This document shows positions 19,210 to 27,914 of a stretch of DNA of 64,000 nt, piece after piece. Source of the stretch: Chthoniobacteraceae bacterium (lineage in GTDB: Bacteria > Verrucomicrobiota > Verrucomicrobiia > Chthoniobacterales > Chthoniobacteraceae); assembly GCA_028293625.1 (NCBI GenBank), contig JAQGOL010000022.1, forward strand, positions 1 to 64,000, read 5' to 3'. The notes beneath the pieces were generated by a model. That model was given only the letters and a program-made list of their open reading frames with translations. It was not told where the DNA came from and made no database searches. Made by a program: the position numbers and the translations under genes. Positions within the stretch are counted from its first letter, which is position 1. Every line of letters begins with the position of its first letter.

Positions 19210-19232
19210 TGACGGTCGGAAACTGCTTCTGA

Positions 19233-22200
19233 TTATTGATCGAGCACTTTGCGGATCGTAGTGGCCAGGACCGCGGGGCTGGCCGGTTTTTGAAGGAACC
19301 GGACATTCTGAAGATCTTCGCGCAGGAGCGAGTCGTCGATATAGCCGGAAGTGAAGATCACTTTGATCTCCGAGTGCTCAGCCCCGAGCCAGTCGGCCAG
19401 CGCTTTGCCTCCCATGTTCGGCATGACGACGTCGGTAAGCACAAGGTCGATCCTGGCTGTGGAAACATTGCGGATGAGCTCCTGCGCGTCGCCGCCATGC
19501 ATCGCTTCGAGGACGTTATAGCCGAGGCGTTGCAGCAGGCGGGTGGTCATTTCACGCACGGCGGCGTCATCTTCCACCACGAGAATGGTTTCCGAGCCGC
19601 GCGGAAGTTCAGGCCTGCGAATTTCCTGCGGTGCGGGGACGATTGTGGAGGCAACCCGCGGCAGGTAAACACTAAAGGAAGTCCCGCTCCCAAGCTGGCT
19701 TTCCACCATGATATGTCCCCCGCTCTGCTCGATAATCCCGTAACAGGTAGCCAGTCCCAAGCCGGTCCCTTTTCCCTGTTCTTTTGTCGTAAAGAAAGGC
19801 TCAAAAAGATGATCCTTCACTTGGTCACTCATGCCGGTTCCAGTGTCGCTGAGCTTCATCACCACGTAATCGCCCGGCGGCGGGTCGATTTTGTCCGCAC
19901 CGAGCGTGCAGTTGTCTGTTTCGATACTAATGGTGCCTCCCTCGGGCATGGCATCGCGGGCATTGACGGTGAGGTTCAAAATCACCTGCTCGATCTGGCC
20001 GCGATCGGCCCGGACTGTCCAGAGCCCCGCGCCGGACCGGGTTTGCAAGCCGATATGCTCGCCAATCAGGCGCTGGAGCATCTTTTGCACATCGGTGACG
20101 ACGGCATCGAGGTCAAGCAACTGGGGTTGCAGCGTCTGTTTGCGGCTGAAGGCTAAAAGCTGGCGGGTCAACCCGGCTGCGCGCTGCCCGGCGTTCTCAA
20201 TCTGCTCGATTGCCCGGAAGATGCGGCTCTCGGAAGAGAGAGTGGTCAGAAGCATATTGCTGTAACCAAGGATGACCGTGAGCAGATTGTTAAAATCATG
20301 CGCCACGCCGCCCGCCAGCTGGCCAAATGCCTCCATCTTCTGACTCTGCTGATACTGCTCCTGAAGCAGTTTTACGGCTGTCACGTCGGTCTGCACACCG
20401 ATAAAGCGGACCAGCTTGCCGTTTGCGTCATGCACCGGTGAAATGCTGAGCGCATTCCAAAATTTCGTGCCGTCCTTGCGGTAATTAACCAGCTCGACTG
20501 AGCAGGTGCGCTCTTCACGGACCGCCCGCCGGAGAACTTCAATCACCGCCGGGTCGGTATCGGCGCCCTGTAAAAAGCGGCAGTTGCGGCCGAGCACTTC
20601 CTCAGCACTGTATCCGGTGAGCTGACAAAACGCCGGATTAACATAAATGGCAGGCCGATCGGGCTTGGAAGGATCGCTCATCAACACTCCGAGGCCCAGT
20701 TCATGAATGGCCCGGTCCCGGATATAAAGTTCGTCCTCGGTCCGTTTGCGTTCGCTGATGTCTTTGAGGGTTCCCTCGTAATGGATGATGCGGCCGTGGA
20801 AATCGCGCACCGCCCGGGCGCTTTCCGAGATCCAAAAAGTTGTCCCGTCTTTTCGATAAATCTCGACCTCAAAGCCGGCCACGATCCCGTAGCGGCCAAC
20901 CCGTTCTATAAACTCCAGGCGTTGCGCTGGATTGACGTAAACCTGCGTCGCAATGTCGTGTACGGTCAAAAGCACGTCTTCCACCGACTCATAGCCGTAC
21001 ATCCGCGCAAGCGCCGGATTCACATCGATAAAACGGCCTTCCGGGGAACTCTGAAAAATCCCATCGACGGCATACTCGAATATGTCGCGATATTTCGCCT
21101 CGGCTCGACGGCGCGCTTCCTGTTCAGCTTTGCGGGTGGTGATGTCCTGGGTGGTGCCAAAAAGGCCGATCACTTTTCCATCGCCATCGCGAACCACCTC
21201 GCCGCGTCCGATCACCCAGCGGGGGGTGCGATCGGGCAGAGAAAGTTCGAGCTCAAGTTCAAAAGGGGTGCCGGTTTCGATGGCATGCTGGGCGGCCGCG
21301 GACAGACGCGCCCAGCTTTCCGGGTAATAACAGTCGCCATACTCCGAAGTGGGTGGCGGAGGCAACGCCATGTCGCGGCCATGGATCCGATAAATCTCCT
21401 CCGACCAAGTCACTTTGGAAGTGGCCGCGTCCCATGACCAGCTGCCGAGTTGGGCGAGACGCTGCGCTTCTTTAAGTGCCTCCTCGGTCCGTTTCCGTTC
21501 GGTGATGTCGGTAAGCATCGCCATCGCGCCGACAAAACGCTCGTTTTCATCCAGAATCGCGCTGCTTGTAAGGATCACCCAAAGCTCCATCCCGTCCTTG
21601 CGGCGCAGGTGAAGGTCGTGTTTGTCACTGGCGCCCAGCTTTCGATGCACAATGTGCGGCTGCGCGCCGGCGGGCAGCAATCCGCCCAGAAAATCGAGCG
21701 CCAGCCTCCCTTCCATTTCCTGCGAGGAATACCCAAGTATCCCGGTCAGCTGTGCATTGACATAAGTAGTGCGCAGATCGGCATCGACAATCCAGATTCC
21801 TTCACTGGCGGTCTCCACGATGCGCCGGTAACGCGCCTCGCTCTGCACAAGCTTTTCCTTGCGTTCACCTGAAAGGCGCAGCGTCTCGATCAGGCCGAGA
21901 AGTCTGGGCACCAGTGATGGCAGCGCCGCCGCCGTGAGCACTGAGGCGGTTGCGGTAATTAATTTGATTCCGCCCGACAACCAGTAACGCGGATGCGTGG
22001 TTTGAAGCGTCCAGACCTCCATCAAATGCGTCGCTCCGCATGCCACGATGAAGGCAGCAAGAGAGAAAACCAGCCAATGGAAAGACATTCCATTGCGCGC
22101 CCGCACCAGAAGATAAACCAGCGTCGCGGCAATCGAAGCATAAGCAAGGGCGATCAGAAGATCCGAAGCGCCATGCAGCCAAATCAATGACCGATTAAAA

Positions 22201-22328
22201 AGATAACAATGGGCATGCGGCATGAAGCCGCCGTCGTTTGGCAAAAGCAGATATGCGCCGCTCAATAACAGAAGCAAAGCGAAGCCTAAAGTCGTTCTCA
22301 GGAGCTTGCCTGAAGGACGGAATGACAT
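19233..22328 (-). CDS. Hybrid histidine kinase with ethylene-receptor-like sensor, PAS and LOV domains
   Basis: About 1031 residues from the ATG at 22328 (a GTG ten codons upstream is also possible). In ATG numbering: membrane segments to about 150 match the ethylene-binding domain of ETR1, with SDLLIALAYASI (Asp56, Tyr63, Ile66) and VACGATHL (Cys97, His101, the copper ligands). The Pro that follows Ile in ETR1 is Ala67. Three PAS domains follow (about 165-275, 285-400, 410-525). A LOV domain follows at about 540-655 with GRNCRFLQ (photoactive Cys583). Then HisKA (GGVAHDFN, His677), HATPase (TGTGMS, GTGLGLA) and a receiver (LVVEDD, Asp966). It likely senses a small ligand and blue light. No separate response regulator is adjacent. 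Confidence 0.93.
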   Translation of the reverse strand: MSFRPSGKLLRTTLGFALLLLLSGAYLLLPNDGGFMPHAHCYLFNRSLIWLHGASDLLIALAYASIAATLVYLLVRARNGMSFHWLVFSLAAFIVACGATHLMEVWTLQTTHPRYWLSGGIKLITATASVLTAAALPSLVPRLLGLIETLRLSGERKEKLVQSEARYRRIVETASEGIWIVDADLRTTYVNAQLTGILGYSSQEMEGRLALDFLGGLLPAGAQPHIVHRKLGASDKHDLHLRRKDGMELWVILTSSAILDENERFVGAMAMLTDITERKRTEEALKEAQRLAQLGSWSWDAATSKVTWSEEIYRIHGRDMALPPPPTSEYGDCYYPESWARLSAAAQHAIETGTPFELELELSLPDRTPRWVIGRGEVVRDGDGKVIGLFGTTQDITTRKAEQEARRRAEAKYRDIFEYAVDGIFQSSPEGRFIDVNPALARMYGYESVEDVLLTVHDIATQVYVNPAQRLEFIERVGRYGIVAGFEVEIYRKDGTTFWISESARAVRDFHGRIIHYEGTLKDISERKRTEDELYIRDRAIHELGLGVLMSDPSKPDRPAIYVNPAFCQLTGYSAEEVLGRNCRFLQGADTDPAVIEVLRRAVREERTCSVELVNYRKDGTKFWNALSISPVHDANGKLVRFIGVQTDVTAVKLLQEQYQQSQKMEAFGQLAGGVAHDFNNLLTVILGYSNMLLTTLSSESRIFRAIEQIENAGQRAAGLTRQLLAFSRKQTLQPQLLDLDAVVTDVQKMLQRLIGEHIGLQTRSGAGLWTVRADRGQIEQVILNLTVNARDAMPEGGTISIETDNCTLGADKIDPPPGDYVVMKLSDTGTGMSDQVKDHLFEPFFTTKEQGKGTGLGLATCYGIIEQSGGHIMVESQLGSGTSFSVYLPRVASTIVPAPQEIRRPELPRGSETILVVEDDAAVREMTTRLLQRLGYNVLEAMHGGDAQELIRNVSTARIDLVLTDVVMPNMGGKALADWLGAEHSEIKVIFTSGYIDDSLLREDLQNVRFLQKPASPAVLATTIRKVLDQ

Positions 22329-22418
22329 GGGCGCCACTCTGAGAGACTTCGCCCACAACTCAAGCGTTGCCGCACTCTCAACCCGATTTCCGCGCAGAAC
22401 CGGCGCGGCAGATCCCCC

Positions 22419-23024
22419 TTAAGCGTCCCGGGTTTTTTCAAGACTTTTTTCTATAAACCCAAGCAGTTGCGAGCGGCCGTCGCCGGTCTCAATGGAAGTA
22501 GTGAAAAACGGCGGGAATTCCTGGCTCATGGCGCTTACAGCCTCGCGAAACAGCTCGATATTTTTCTGCACCTGTTTCGGCTTGGATTTATCGACCTTCG
22601 TAAAAACAAAAGCGATAGGAGTCCCGGCAGTCATCAGCCACTGTACAAACTCAAGATCGATTGTTTGAGGGGCGTGCCGGGAGTCGATCAATACAAATAC
22701 CCGGGCCAGATTGGAGCGCTTGGTGAGGTAGTCGGAAATCATCGTCTCGAAGCGGGCCCGTTCCGATCGATGCGTGGTGGCATATCCGTAGCCCGGCAGA
22801 TCAACGAGACTCCATGCATCGTTGATGACAAAAAAGTTGATTAGCTGGGTGTGCCCGGGCGTGGCGGAAACCTTGGCCAGACCTTCCTTGCCCGCGAGCA
22901 TATTCAATAACGACGATTTGCCGACGTTGGATCGCCCGATAAACGCAAACTCGCTCAGCGCGGATGTCGGACACGAATCGAGGCTTGGAGCGCTGGTATA
23001 AAAGAGAGCGGAGCGGATCTTCAT
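22419..23024 (-). CDS. engB: EngB/YsxC, ribosome biogenesis GTPase
   Basis: The ATG at 23024 gives MKIRSALFYTSAP, the expected N-terminus, and a product of 201 residues. GTPase motifs are G1 GRSNVGKS (about 30-37), G2/G3 with TPGHTQLINFF and VDLPGYGYA, G4 FTKVDKS and a G5-like TSIETGDG. EngB acts in late 50S subunit assembly and is usually essential. The stretch upstream of the ATG has no Shine-Dalgarno. A longer form from a TTG at 23114 is less likely. It lies about 90 bases upstream of the sensor kinase gene on the same strand. Confidence 0.95.
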   Translation of the reverse strand: MKIRSALFYTSAPSLDSCPTSALSEFAFIGRSNVGKSSLLNMLAGKEGLAKVSATPGHTQLINFFVINDAWSLVDLPGYGYATTHRSERARFETMISDYLTKRSNLARVFVLIDSRHAPQTIDLEFVQWLMTAGTPIAFVFTKVDKSKPKQVQKNIELFREAVSAMSQEFPPFFTTSIETGDGRSQLLGFIEKSLEKTRDA

Positions 23025-23164
23025 AAAATGGGTGGAGACTCCATCGTAACCTTCAATCGCGCCCCTGAAACGCCTGCAATTGGAAAAAAACAGGCCCGCT
23101 TTCGCGGCAACCAATAAATCCCACCGCCCGCATTGCCGCGCGGGAAAGCCGGAATCGGAGCTGT

Positions 23165-24268
23165 TCAGCCTTTTTTACATCCCACGTGACAGGCGCGGTA
23201 AAAAAAACTGCGATCGCGACGGCCCAATAACGCGGCTTGCGAACCGCGCCACTCCAGCCGCGGCTCAAGCAAAGGAATTTCAAGGCTGGAATTCAGCTGC
23301 CGGATCAGGAGCAACCCGCCCGGAGTGAGCGCCTCCCAGGCAAGGTCGAGCGTTTTGGTTGCTTTAGCCGGATCGAGCCAATCAAGAATGTTGGAGAGAT
23401 GAATGAAATCGAAGGAATGCGGCCCCGCTTTTTCGAGGGCCTCAATGGCCGTGGAGCAGGTGTATATCACCTCGGGGATTGGATTTTTCACCGGCGCATC
23501 CAACCACGGATACGGCTTGGCATTCAGAAAGCCGCCTCCGAGCATTTGAGCAAGAAACGGATTCTCACACGCCGGACCGCTTGCCAGGGCGTGCCGGGTA
23601 CGGCTGGCGAAATATTCGCCAAAAGGAAAGAGCGGCATCTGGGTGGCATCCTGACCGAAGAGAGCAATCAGGTTTTCAGCCTGCATTACCGAGGAAAAAG
23701 CGGCGTCAAGTTCCCGCCCAAAAGGGGTATGAACCGCCACGCGGCGCACCTGTTCAAAAGGATCGTCCATGGCAAGCAGCTCCCCCAGTTCCGCGGAAAA
23801 ATCATTAAGCCGGATTCGCAGGCGTTCAAAGAGCATCTCATACCGGCCCGCGTGATCGGGACCGCGTTTGGCGATCAGCTCGGGCGGCCCAAAAATATCG
23901 GCCTGCAAATCAAGTGTTTTAAAGATGGGTGCAAGAAGCGCGGCCCGCCTGGAGGCCTCCATGGGAAGATGACCAAGGAGCGCGAGCCGCTCGGCAGGCT
24001 CAAAATGGGAAAGTAGATAAATCTTAAAGCGAGTGAGCGCCAATTGGGCGGGATTAATGTCGACCAACTCCACCTTTCCTGCGCGTCCATCGGAAACAAG
24101 AAGCGCCGCGGTATCACCTCCGGAGGAGATGAGGAAGAGACGCGAACCCGGCGCCAATTCCGCCACCAGCGCCTGCTCCGCGAGCGGATCTTCGCGAACC
24201 TGGCTAAAAGCGAGCGGCAAACGGCGGGCGTCTTCTGCCCACGCTTCAGGGTATTCTATTTTATCCAT
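23165..24268 (-). CDS. DUF3419 protein, BtaA-like 3-amino-3-carboxypropyl transferase
   Basis: The 367-residue protein matches DUF3419/BtaA: LFLISSGGDTAALLV and KVELVDINPAQLAL form the SAM-binding Rossmann core, LFGQDATQMPLFPFGEYF is a central block, and FDFIHLSNILDWL precedes the last strands. BtaA moves the 3-amino-3-carboxypropyl group of SAM to diacylglycerol, the first step to betaine lipids. The partner N-methyltransferase BtaB is not in the window. Paralogues of this family with other acceptors exist, so the lipid role is a hypothesis. It is encoded alone and divergent from the lipoprotein gene. Confidence 0.8.
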   Translation of the reverse strand: MDKIEYPEAWAEDARRLPLAFSQVREDPLAEQALVAELAPGSRLFLISSGGDTAALLVSDGRAGKVELVDINPAQLALTRFKIYLLSHFEPAERLALLGHLPMEASRRAALLAPIFKTLDLQADIFGPPELIAKRGPDHAGRYEMLFERLRIRLNDFSAELGELLAMDDPFEQVRRVAVHTPFGRELDAAFSSVMQAENLIALFGQDATQMPLFPFGEYFASRTRHALASGPACENPFLAQMLGGGFLNAKPYPWLDAPVKNPIPEVIYTCSTAIEALEKAGPHSFDFIHLSNILDWLDPAKATKTLDLAWEALTPGGLLLIRQLNSSLEIPLLEPRLEWRGSQAALLGRRDRSFFYRACHVGCKKG

Positions 24269-24496
24269 GCAAATAGGCGGTGGTGAGATGCGCCAATAAC
24301 CAGCTTCAACTCAAGGGGCGCGATCAAGTGTTCACCTCCATATCGCTCGGAGGATCGGCGAGCGCGCCTCTTCCTGAGGATATTTGCCAAAGCGGACCGG
24401 CATTGCCGCTTTGTTTGCAGGCACGCGGCGCGTCGGCAACGGAAGCAGTTGCCATCGGGAAGCGATCATGGCTCACTGCAAATCTGTGTTTTGACG

Positions 24497-25900
24497 ATGA
24501 ACCCCTCCCCCATTGCGATCACTTTTGTAGCCGTGCTCTCGGGCGCGATGCTTTTCACTTCGTGCAAACCAAGCGCCTCGACTGCCGCCAGAAACAAGGT
24601 GCAGGCTGCCACCCCCGAACCACAGGTTTCCGCCAATGAAGTCGCGCTTCGTTTCAGTCTCGCCCGCGGTTCCCTGGTGATGGGCCGTTATTCGGAGGCG
24701 GCTGAAAAATTCGGGAAATTGAGTCTCCAAAAAGCGGCAGTCCAGCCTTTGTTGAACTGGATCACCATGCATGAAGGGCTCGCGTATTTGCTCGCGGGCA
24801 AAGACCCGGAAGCGCGCGCCGCATTTGCAAAAGTCCAGGAGCGCCAATGGACCGATGAAGGCGCCGGAGCCAAAAAACTTGAAAAGTTCTTCCTCACGAC
24901 GACCACTCTGATGGTTGGCGACGAAAAAATCCCTTCCGACGCGGCCAAGGATTACGACAAATCCAATCATGAAGCCTTTGCCTTGCTTCTTTTTGGATTA
25001 AAAGATTGGAACCTTGAGGATTACGAAAACGCGTCGTCGTTTTTCCGGCAATTTTCGTCCTCCTACATGAAGGCGTCGGAGCAGTGGATCGGTACTGATC
25101 AGGAGATAGCGAAGCTGAAAAATCTCGTTGATCACTTTGAAGAAGCTTTTGCCGAGTATCTGAGAGTGACCAAGGAACTCGATGCGGCCCAAACACCGGA
25201 GGAAAAAAAGGCCGCGGTCGATCGCGCCAAAGCTTCGCGCAAAATCATCAAGGTTCTGGCTAAAATGACCGCGGAACTTGACACTCGGATCGCCGAGATC
25301 GAGCCCGGCGCAATGGAGGCCATTGCCGAAAAAGCGCGCATGGCCAATGACGACGCTGAATTTGATGCAAAAGCGCTGCCGGAAGCAAAAGCCAAACGCG
25401 ATGCATTGCTGGTTCAAATGCGCTTTGAAGAGGCGCACGAGGCGATTCTCGCGCCGCAACTTCACACGGAGAAACCGAAGGAAGAGCAGGAGCGGCTCGC
25501 AACCCGCACCCAATGGCTTGCCACCTTTAAGTCGACGCTCATTGACGATATCAACACCAAGGGGTACGCCAAGCCGGTTGCCCGCAAAAGCGGTCCCCCG
25601 GTGGAAGGGGGCGTGATCAAGGCGGACGCCAATCAGCTCCAGTTTCGGGGCAAGCCGGCGCCGGCTCCGCTGGCATGGTCGGAGGTCGCTCCCGATACGC
25701 TTCAGGCGATGGCTCTTTCGTTTATTCCCGATGATCTCGTGCCGTTGCTTGCAGCACATCGCAAATGGCATCTCGGCACCTATTTGATTTATGCCGGCAA
25801 AATCGAACAAGGCAAAGCCCTCGCCACCGAAGCCTCGAAACTCAATGCGGTTTTTGAGGATGCTTTACCTATCCTGCTCGAACAAAGCTCCCAACCGTAA
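24497..25900 (+). CDS. Lipoprotein with TPR-like helical repeats, unknown function
   Basis: The ATG at 24497 gives a lipoprotein signal ending LFTSC, so the mature protein should be acylated and membrane-anchored. The rest of the roughly 467 residues is helical. MGRYSEAAEKFGKL and YLLAGKDPEARAAF look like tetratricopeptide units, followed by a long Lys/Glu/Ala-rich coiled region and a C-terminal AHRKWHLGTYLIYAGKIEQGKALA repeat. TPR lipoproteins often scaffold envelope complexes. No partner is suggested by neighbours except the small secreted gene about 120 bases downstream on the same strand. Confidence 0.7.
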   Translation: MNPSPIAITFVAVLSGAMLFTSCKPSASTAARNKVQAATPEPQVSANEVALRFSLARGSLVMGRYSEAAEKFGKLSLQKAAVQPLLNWITMHEGLAYLLAGKDPEARAAFAKVQERQWTDEGAGAKKLEKFFLTTTTLMVGDEKIPSDAAKDYDKSNHEAFALLLFGLKDWNLEDYENASSFFRQFSSSYMKASEQWIGTDQEIAKLKNLVDHFEEAFAEYLRVTKELDAAQTPEEKKAAVDRAKASRKIIKVLAKMTAELDTRIAEIEPGAMEAIAEKARMANDDAEFDAKALPEAKAKRDALLVQMRFEEAHEAILAPQLHTEKPKEEQERLATRTQWLATFKSTLIDDINTKGYAKPVARKSGPPVEGGVIKADANQLQFRGKPAPAPLAWSEVAPDTLQAMALSFIPDDLVPLLAAHRKWHLGTYLIYAGKIEQGKALATEASKLNAVFEDALPILLEQSSQP

Positions 25901-26020
25901 CGCTTTCCGAAAAACCACAATCCGGGCATGCTTTTCGGCTTTCGCCCGCTGTCTTTCCATCGCACCTTGCCGCCGTGTGGCGTGTTTGAACAAGGCGCCT
26001 CCATTAATTACTCCCAACCT

Positions 26021-26605
26021 ATGAAAGCTTCGTTACTCCCTTCCCTCCTTTTCTCCGTAATTCTTTCCCAAGGCGCGCCCGTGTTTGCACAAACCGCGGA
26101 ACCCGCCGCGCCCGCCGGTGCCACCCCTGCAACGGCTCCTGCTGCTGCAAAACCGAAGCCGCTGGGCTCCGGCGAGAAGAGCTTTGTAAAGAACGCTCTT
26201 GAGGACACATTTAGCCTGCTAAGCCTCAGCGACAAAAAGAACATCGAACAGCTCAAAGCCGAAGACGCAAAAGCCGTTGGAACAAGGCTCAGCACCGAGC
26301 TAACTGATCTATGGGCCGAACTCGGCCCAGTGGCTACCGCTAACGGCGATAAACTTCCCGAGACCATCAGCGCAAGCGATAAGAGCAAGAGCGAGCATCT
26401 TAAAAAGCTTGCACCTGAGAAGTTCGACAAGGAATGGATCAAGCTGATTACCAAGGAAACCAAACACTTGGCCAGTGCATTTGCAGCGATCTCAAAATCA
26501 ACCGATCCGCAGATCAAAGCCATCGTCGCCAAATGGGCGCCAATCACCAAGGCGCAGAACGACGACGCTGAAAAGGCGGAGAAAGTCATCGCCAAAACCA
26601 AGTAA
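26021..26605 (+). CDS. Secreted DUF4142-like helical protein
   Basis: The ATG at 26021 gives a Sec signal (MKASLLPSLLFSVILSQG) cleaved near VFAQ. A Pro/Ala-rich linker follows, then a four-helix region of about 140 residues. The layout FVKNALEDTFSLLSLSDKKN, a middle SEHLKKLAPEKFDKEWI, and a late TDPQIKAIVAKWAPITKAQ mirrors the ferritin-like DUF4142 family. DUF4142 proteins are periplasmic, often stress-related, and their metal or ligand is unknown. No clear metal-binding His/Glu cluster is visible. A strong terminator follows about 30 bases downstream. Confidence 0.65.
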   Translation: MKASLLPSLLFSVILSQGAPVFAQTAEPAAPAGATPATAPAAAKPKPLGSGEKSFVKNALEDTFSLLSLSDKKNIEQLKAEDAKAVGTRLSTELTDLWAELGPVATANGDKLPETISASDKSKSEHLKKLAPEKFDKEWIKLITKETKHLASAFAAISKSTDPQIKAIVAKWAPITKAQNDDAEKAEKVIAKTK

Positions 26606-26632
26606 ATTCCACTCGATTCAATGAGCTGATAG

Positions 26633-26670
26633 AACGGGCGCGGCTCACTGCCGCGCCCGTTTTAATTTTT
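26633..26670. terminator. Intrinsic terminator (bidirectional) after the DUF4142-like gene
   Basis: AACGGGCGCGG (26633-26643) pairs perfectly with CCGCGCCCGTT (26651-26661) across a seven-base loop. TTAATTTTT follows on the plus strand. It ends the lipoprotein/DUF4142 transcripts and lies between convergent genes, so it may also serve the EamA gene on the minus strand. Confidence 0.92.
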
Positions 26671-26700
26671 CCTCGGACGCGGCAGCTCAGGCCGGCACTT

Positions 26701-27654
26701 TCATTTGGGCTTCCGCAAAGTAATAAGCACTACGGCTGCCAGGATGCAGCAACCGGCGATTAGCACACTCTTTGGCAGGGCCTCATTGAGGAAGAGGCGC
26801 CCAAGAAGCAAGGCAATGAAGGGATTTACATAAGCGTAAGTGGAAACCCGCGCCGGTGTGCTAACCTGAAGCAGCCAGACATATGCCGTAAATCCAACCA
26901 ACGAGCCAAACAAGGTAAGATAGATAAAGGCTCCGATGGAGGCCGTGCTGATCTGCTCCACCTCAACATGGCGGGCCTCTCCTGAAACCAACCCAGCAAT
27001 AAGTAACAGGACGCCGCCACTGATCATCTGCATGGCTACGTTGAGAAGCGCCGAGCCTGATTGCTTTGCATGCCGCGAAAAAATTGATCCGATCGCCCAG
27101 CATACCGCGGCGATCAAAAGAACAATCGCCCCGGCCGGATCGACAAACCTACCGCCGAATGCATTTCGGCTAACCACAATCAACCCGACGCCGAGGAAGC
27201 CGAGGCCAAGCCCGGCACATACCATCGCCGATGGCCGGCTTCCTTCGGGCCGGATCCAGTCAACAAGAATGATCCATAACGGAGTGGCCGCGATGATGAG
27301 CGCCGTGATATTCGTGGGCACGGTTTGTTCGGCCCAGCTTACCCCGCCGTTGCCTATTAATAGGAGAAGCGCTCCGACAATCGTGGCGTTGCGCCAGTAG
27401 AGTAAACCTGGCCGAGGCGCGCCAAGCATCCGCATGATTGGATAAAGAATCAGGCCCGCGATCAGGAACCGGCTTCCTGCCATCAGCAATGGCGGCATCG
27501 TTTCAATTGCCACGCGAATGGCGAGATAGGTCGAACCCCAGATAAGGTAGACGGCGCCAAAAGCGGCGACGATCAGCCAGGTGGGCGGGGACGCTTTTGT
27601 TTTAAGCGAAGTATCGACCCCGTGCCGGTCCGGCGCTTGCAGCATGGAACTCAT
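26701..27654 (-). CDS. EamA-family (DMT superfamily) membrane transporter
   Basis: The 317-residue protein has ten hydrophobic segments in two EamA repeats. It starts the first repeat with AVYLIWGSTYLAIRVAIETMPPLLMAGSR, which is typical of the YedA/RhaT branch, and the second with AVCWAIGSIFSRHAK. Such permeases usually export amino acids or other metabolites across the inner membrane; substrates cannot be read from sequence. The start ATG overlaps the stop of a 62-residue protein by four bases (ATGA), so the two are probably translated together. Confidence 0.9.
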   Translation of the reverse strand: MSSMLQAPDRHGVDTSLKTKASPPTWLIVAAFGAVYLIWGSTYLAIRVAIETMPPLLMAGSRFLIAGLILYPIMRMLGAPRPGLLYWRNATIVGALLLLIGNGGVSWAEQTVPTNITALIIAATPLWIILVDWIRPEGSRPSAMVCAGLGLGFLGVGLIVVSRNAFGGRFVDPAGAIVLLIAAVCWAIGSIFSRHAKQSGSALLNVAMQMISGGVLLLIAGLVSGEARHVEVEQISTASIGAFIYLTLFGSLVGFTAYVWLLQVSTPARVSTYAYVNPFIALLLGRLFLNEALPKSVLIAGCCILAAVVLITLRKPK

Positions 27655-27839
27655 GCGCAGGTCAAGACGCTTTGGGAAAAGTTACATTCATAGTCAGCCA
27701 TAGCAGAACGAATCGCGGCTTCCAACGGCAAACCCGCTTCCAGGTAGATTCCGCTCAAGGTCGTGATGATGTGCCGCTCCGAGGCGGGCCTGCGCGCTTT
27801 AGCTGGCTTGGCTTTATTAAATTTCCGATAGTAGTTCAT
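27651..27839 (-). CDS. Small 62-residue protein coupled to the transporter
   Basis: The ATG at 27839 gives a basic N-terminus (MNYYRKFNKAKPAKARRP), then an amphipathic segment HIITTLSGIYLEAGLPLEAA, and ends near CNFSQSVLTCA. Its stop overlaps the transporter start (ATGA), which supports real translation. There is no signal peptide or known domain. It could be a regulator or a small accessory subunit of the permease. The reading frame continues upstream through the hairpin at 27882-27914, but that part does not look coding. Confidence 0.5.
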   Translation of the reverse strand: MNYYRKFNKAKPAKARRPASERHIITTLSGIYLEAGLPLEAAIRSAMADYECNFSQSVLTCA

Positions 27840-27862
27840 GTGGCTCGGGTAGTTTACCGGGA

Positions 27863-27914
27863 GCCAACAGCGGGAATAAAAAAAACCCACCGCTGTTGGC
27901 AGCGGTGGGTTTTT
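27863..27914. terminator. Terminator-type hairpin overlapping an alternative hairpin
   Basis: ACCCACCGCT (27885-27894) pairs with AGCGGTGGGT (27901-27910), with A-rich and T-rich flanks, so it could terminate on either strand. A second pairing is also perfect: GCCAACAGCGG (27863-27873) with CCGCTGTTGGC (27890-27900). The two cannot form together. In plus-strand order this resembles an antiterminator/terminator pair. On the minus strand it lies upstream of the small ORF at 27839. Confidence 0.75.

Noticed and set aside
24388-24413. Hairpin CAAAGCGG/CCGCTTTG upstream of the lipoprotein gene
   Set aside because: The stem is only eight bases, there is no T-tract and no gene ends there. It gives no clear regulatory reading.
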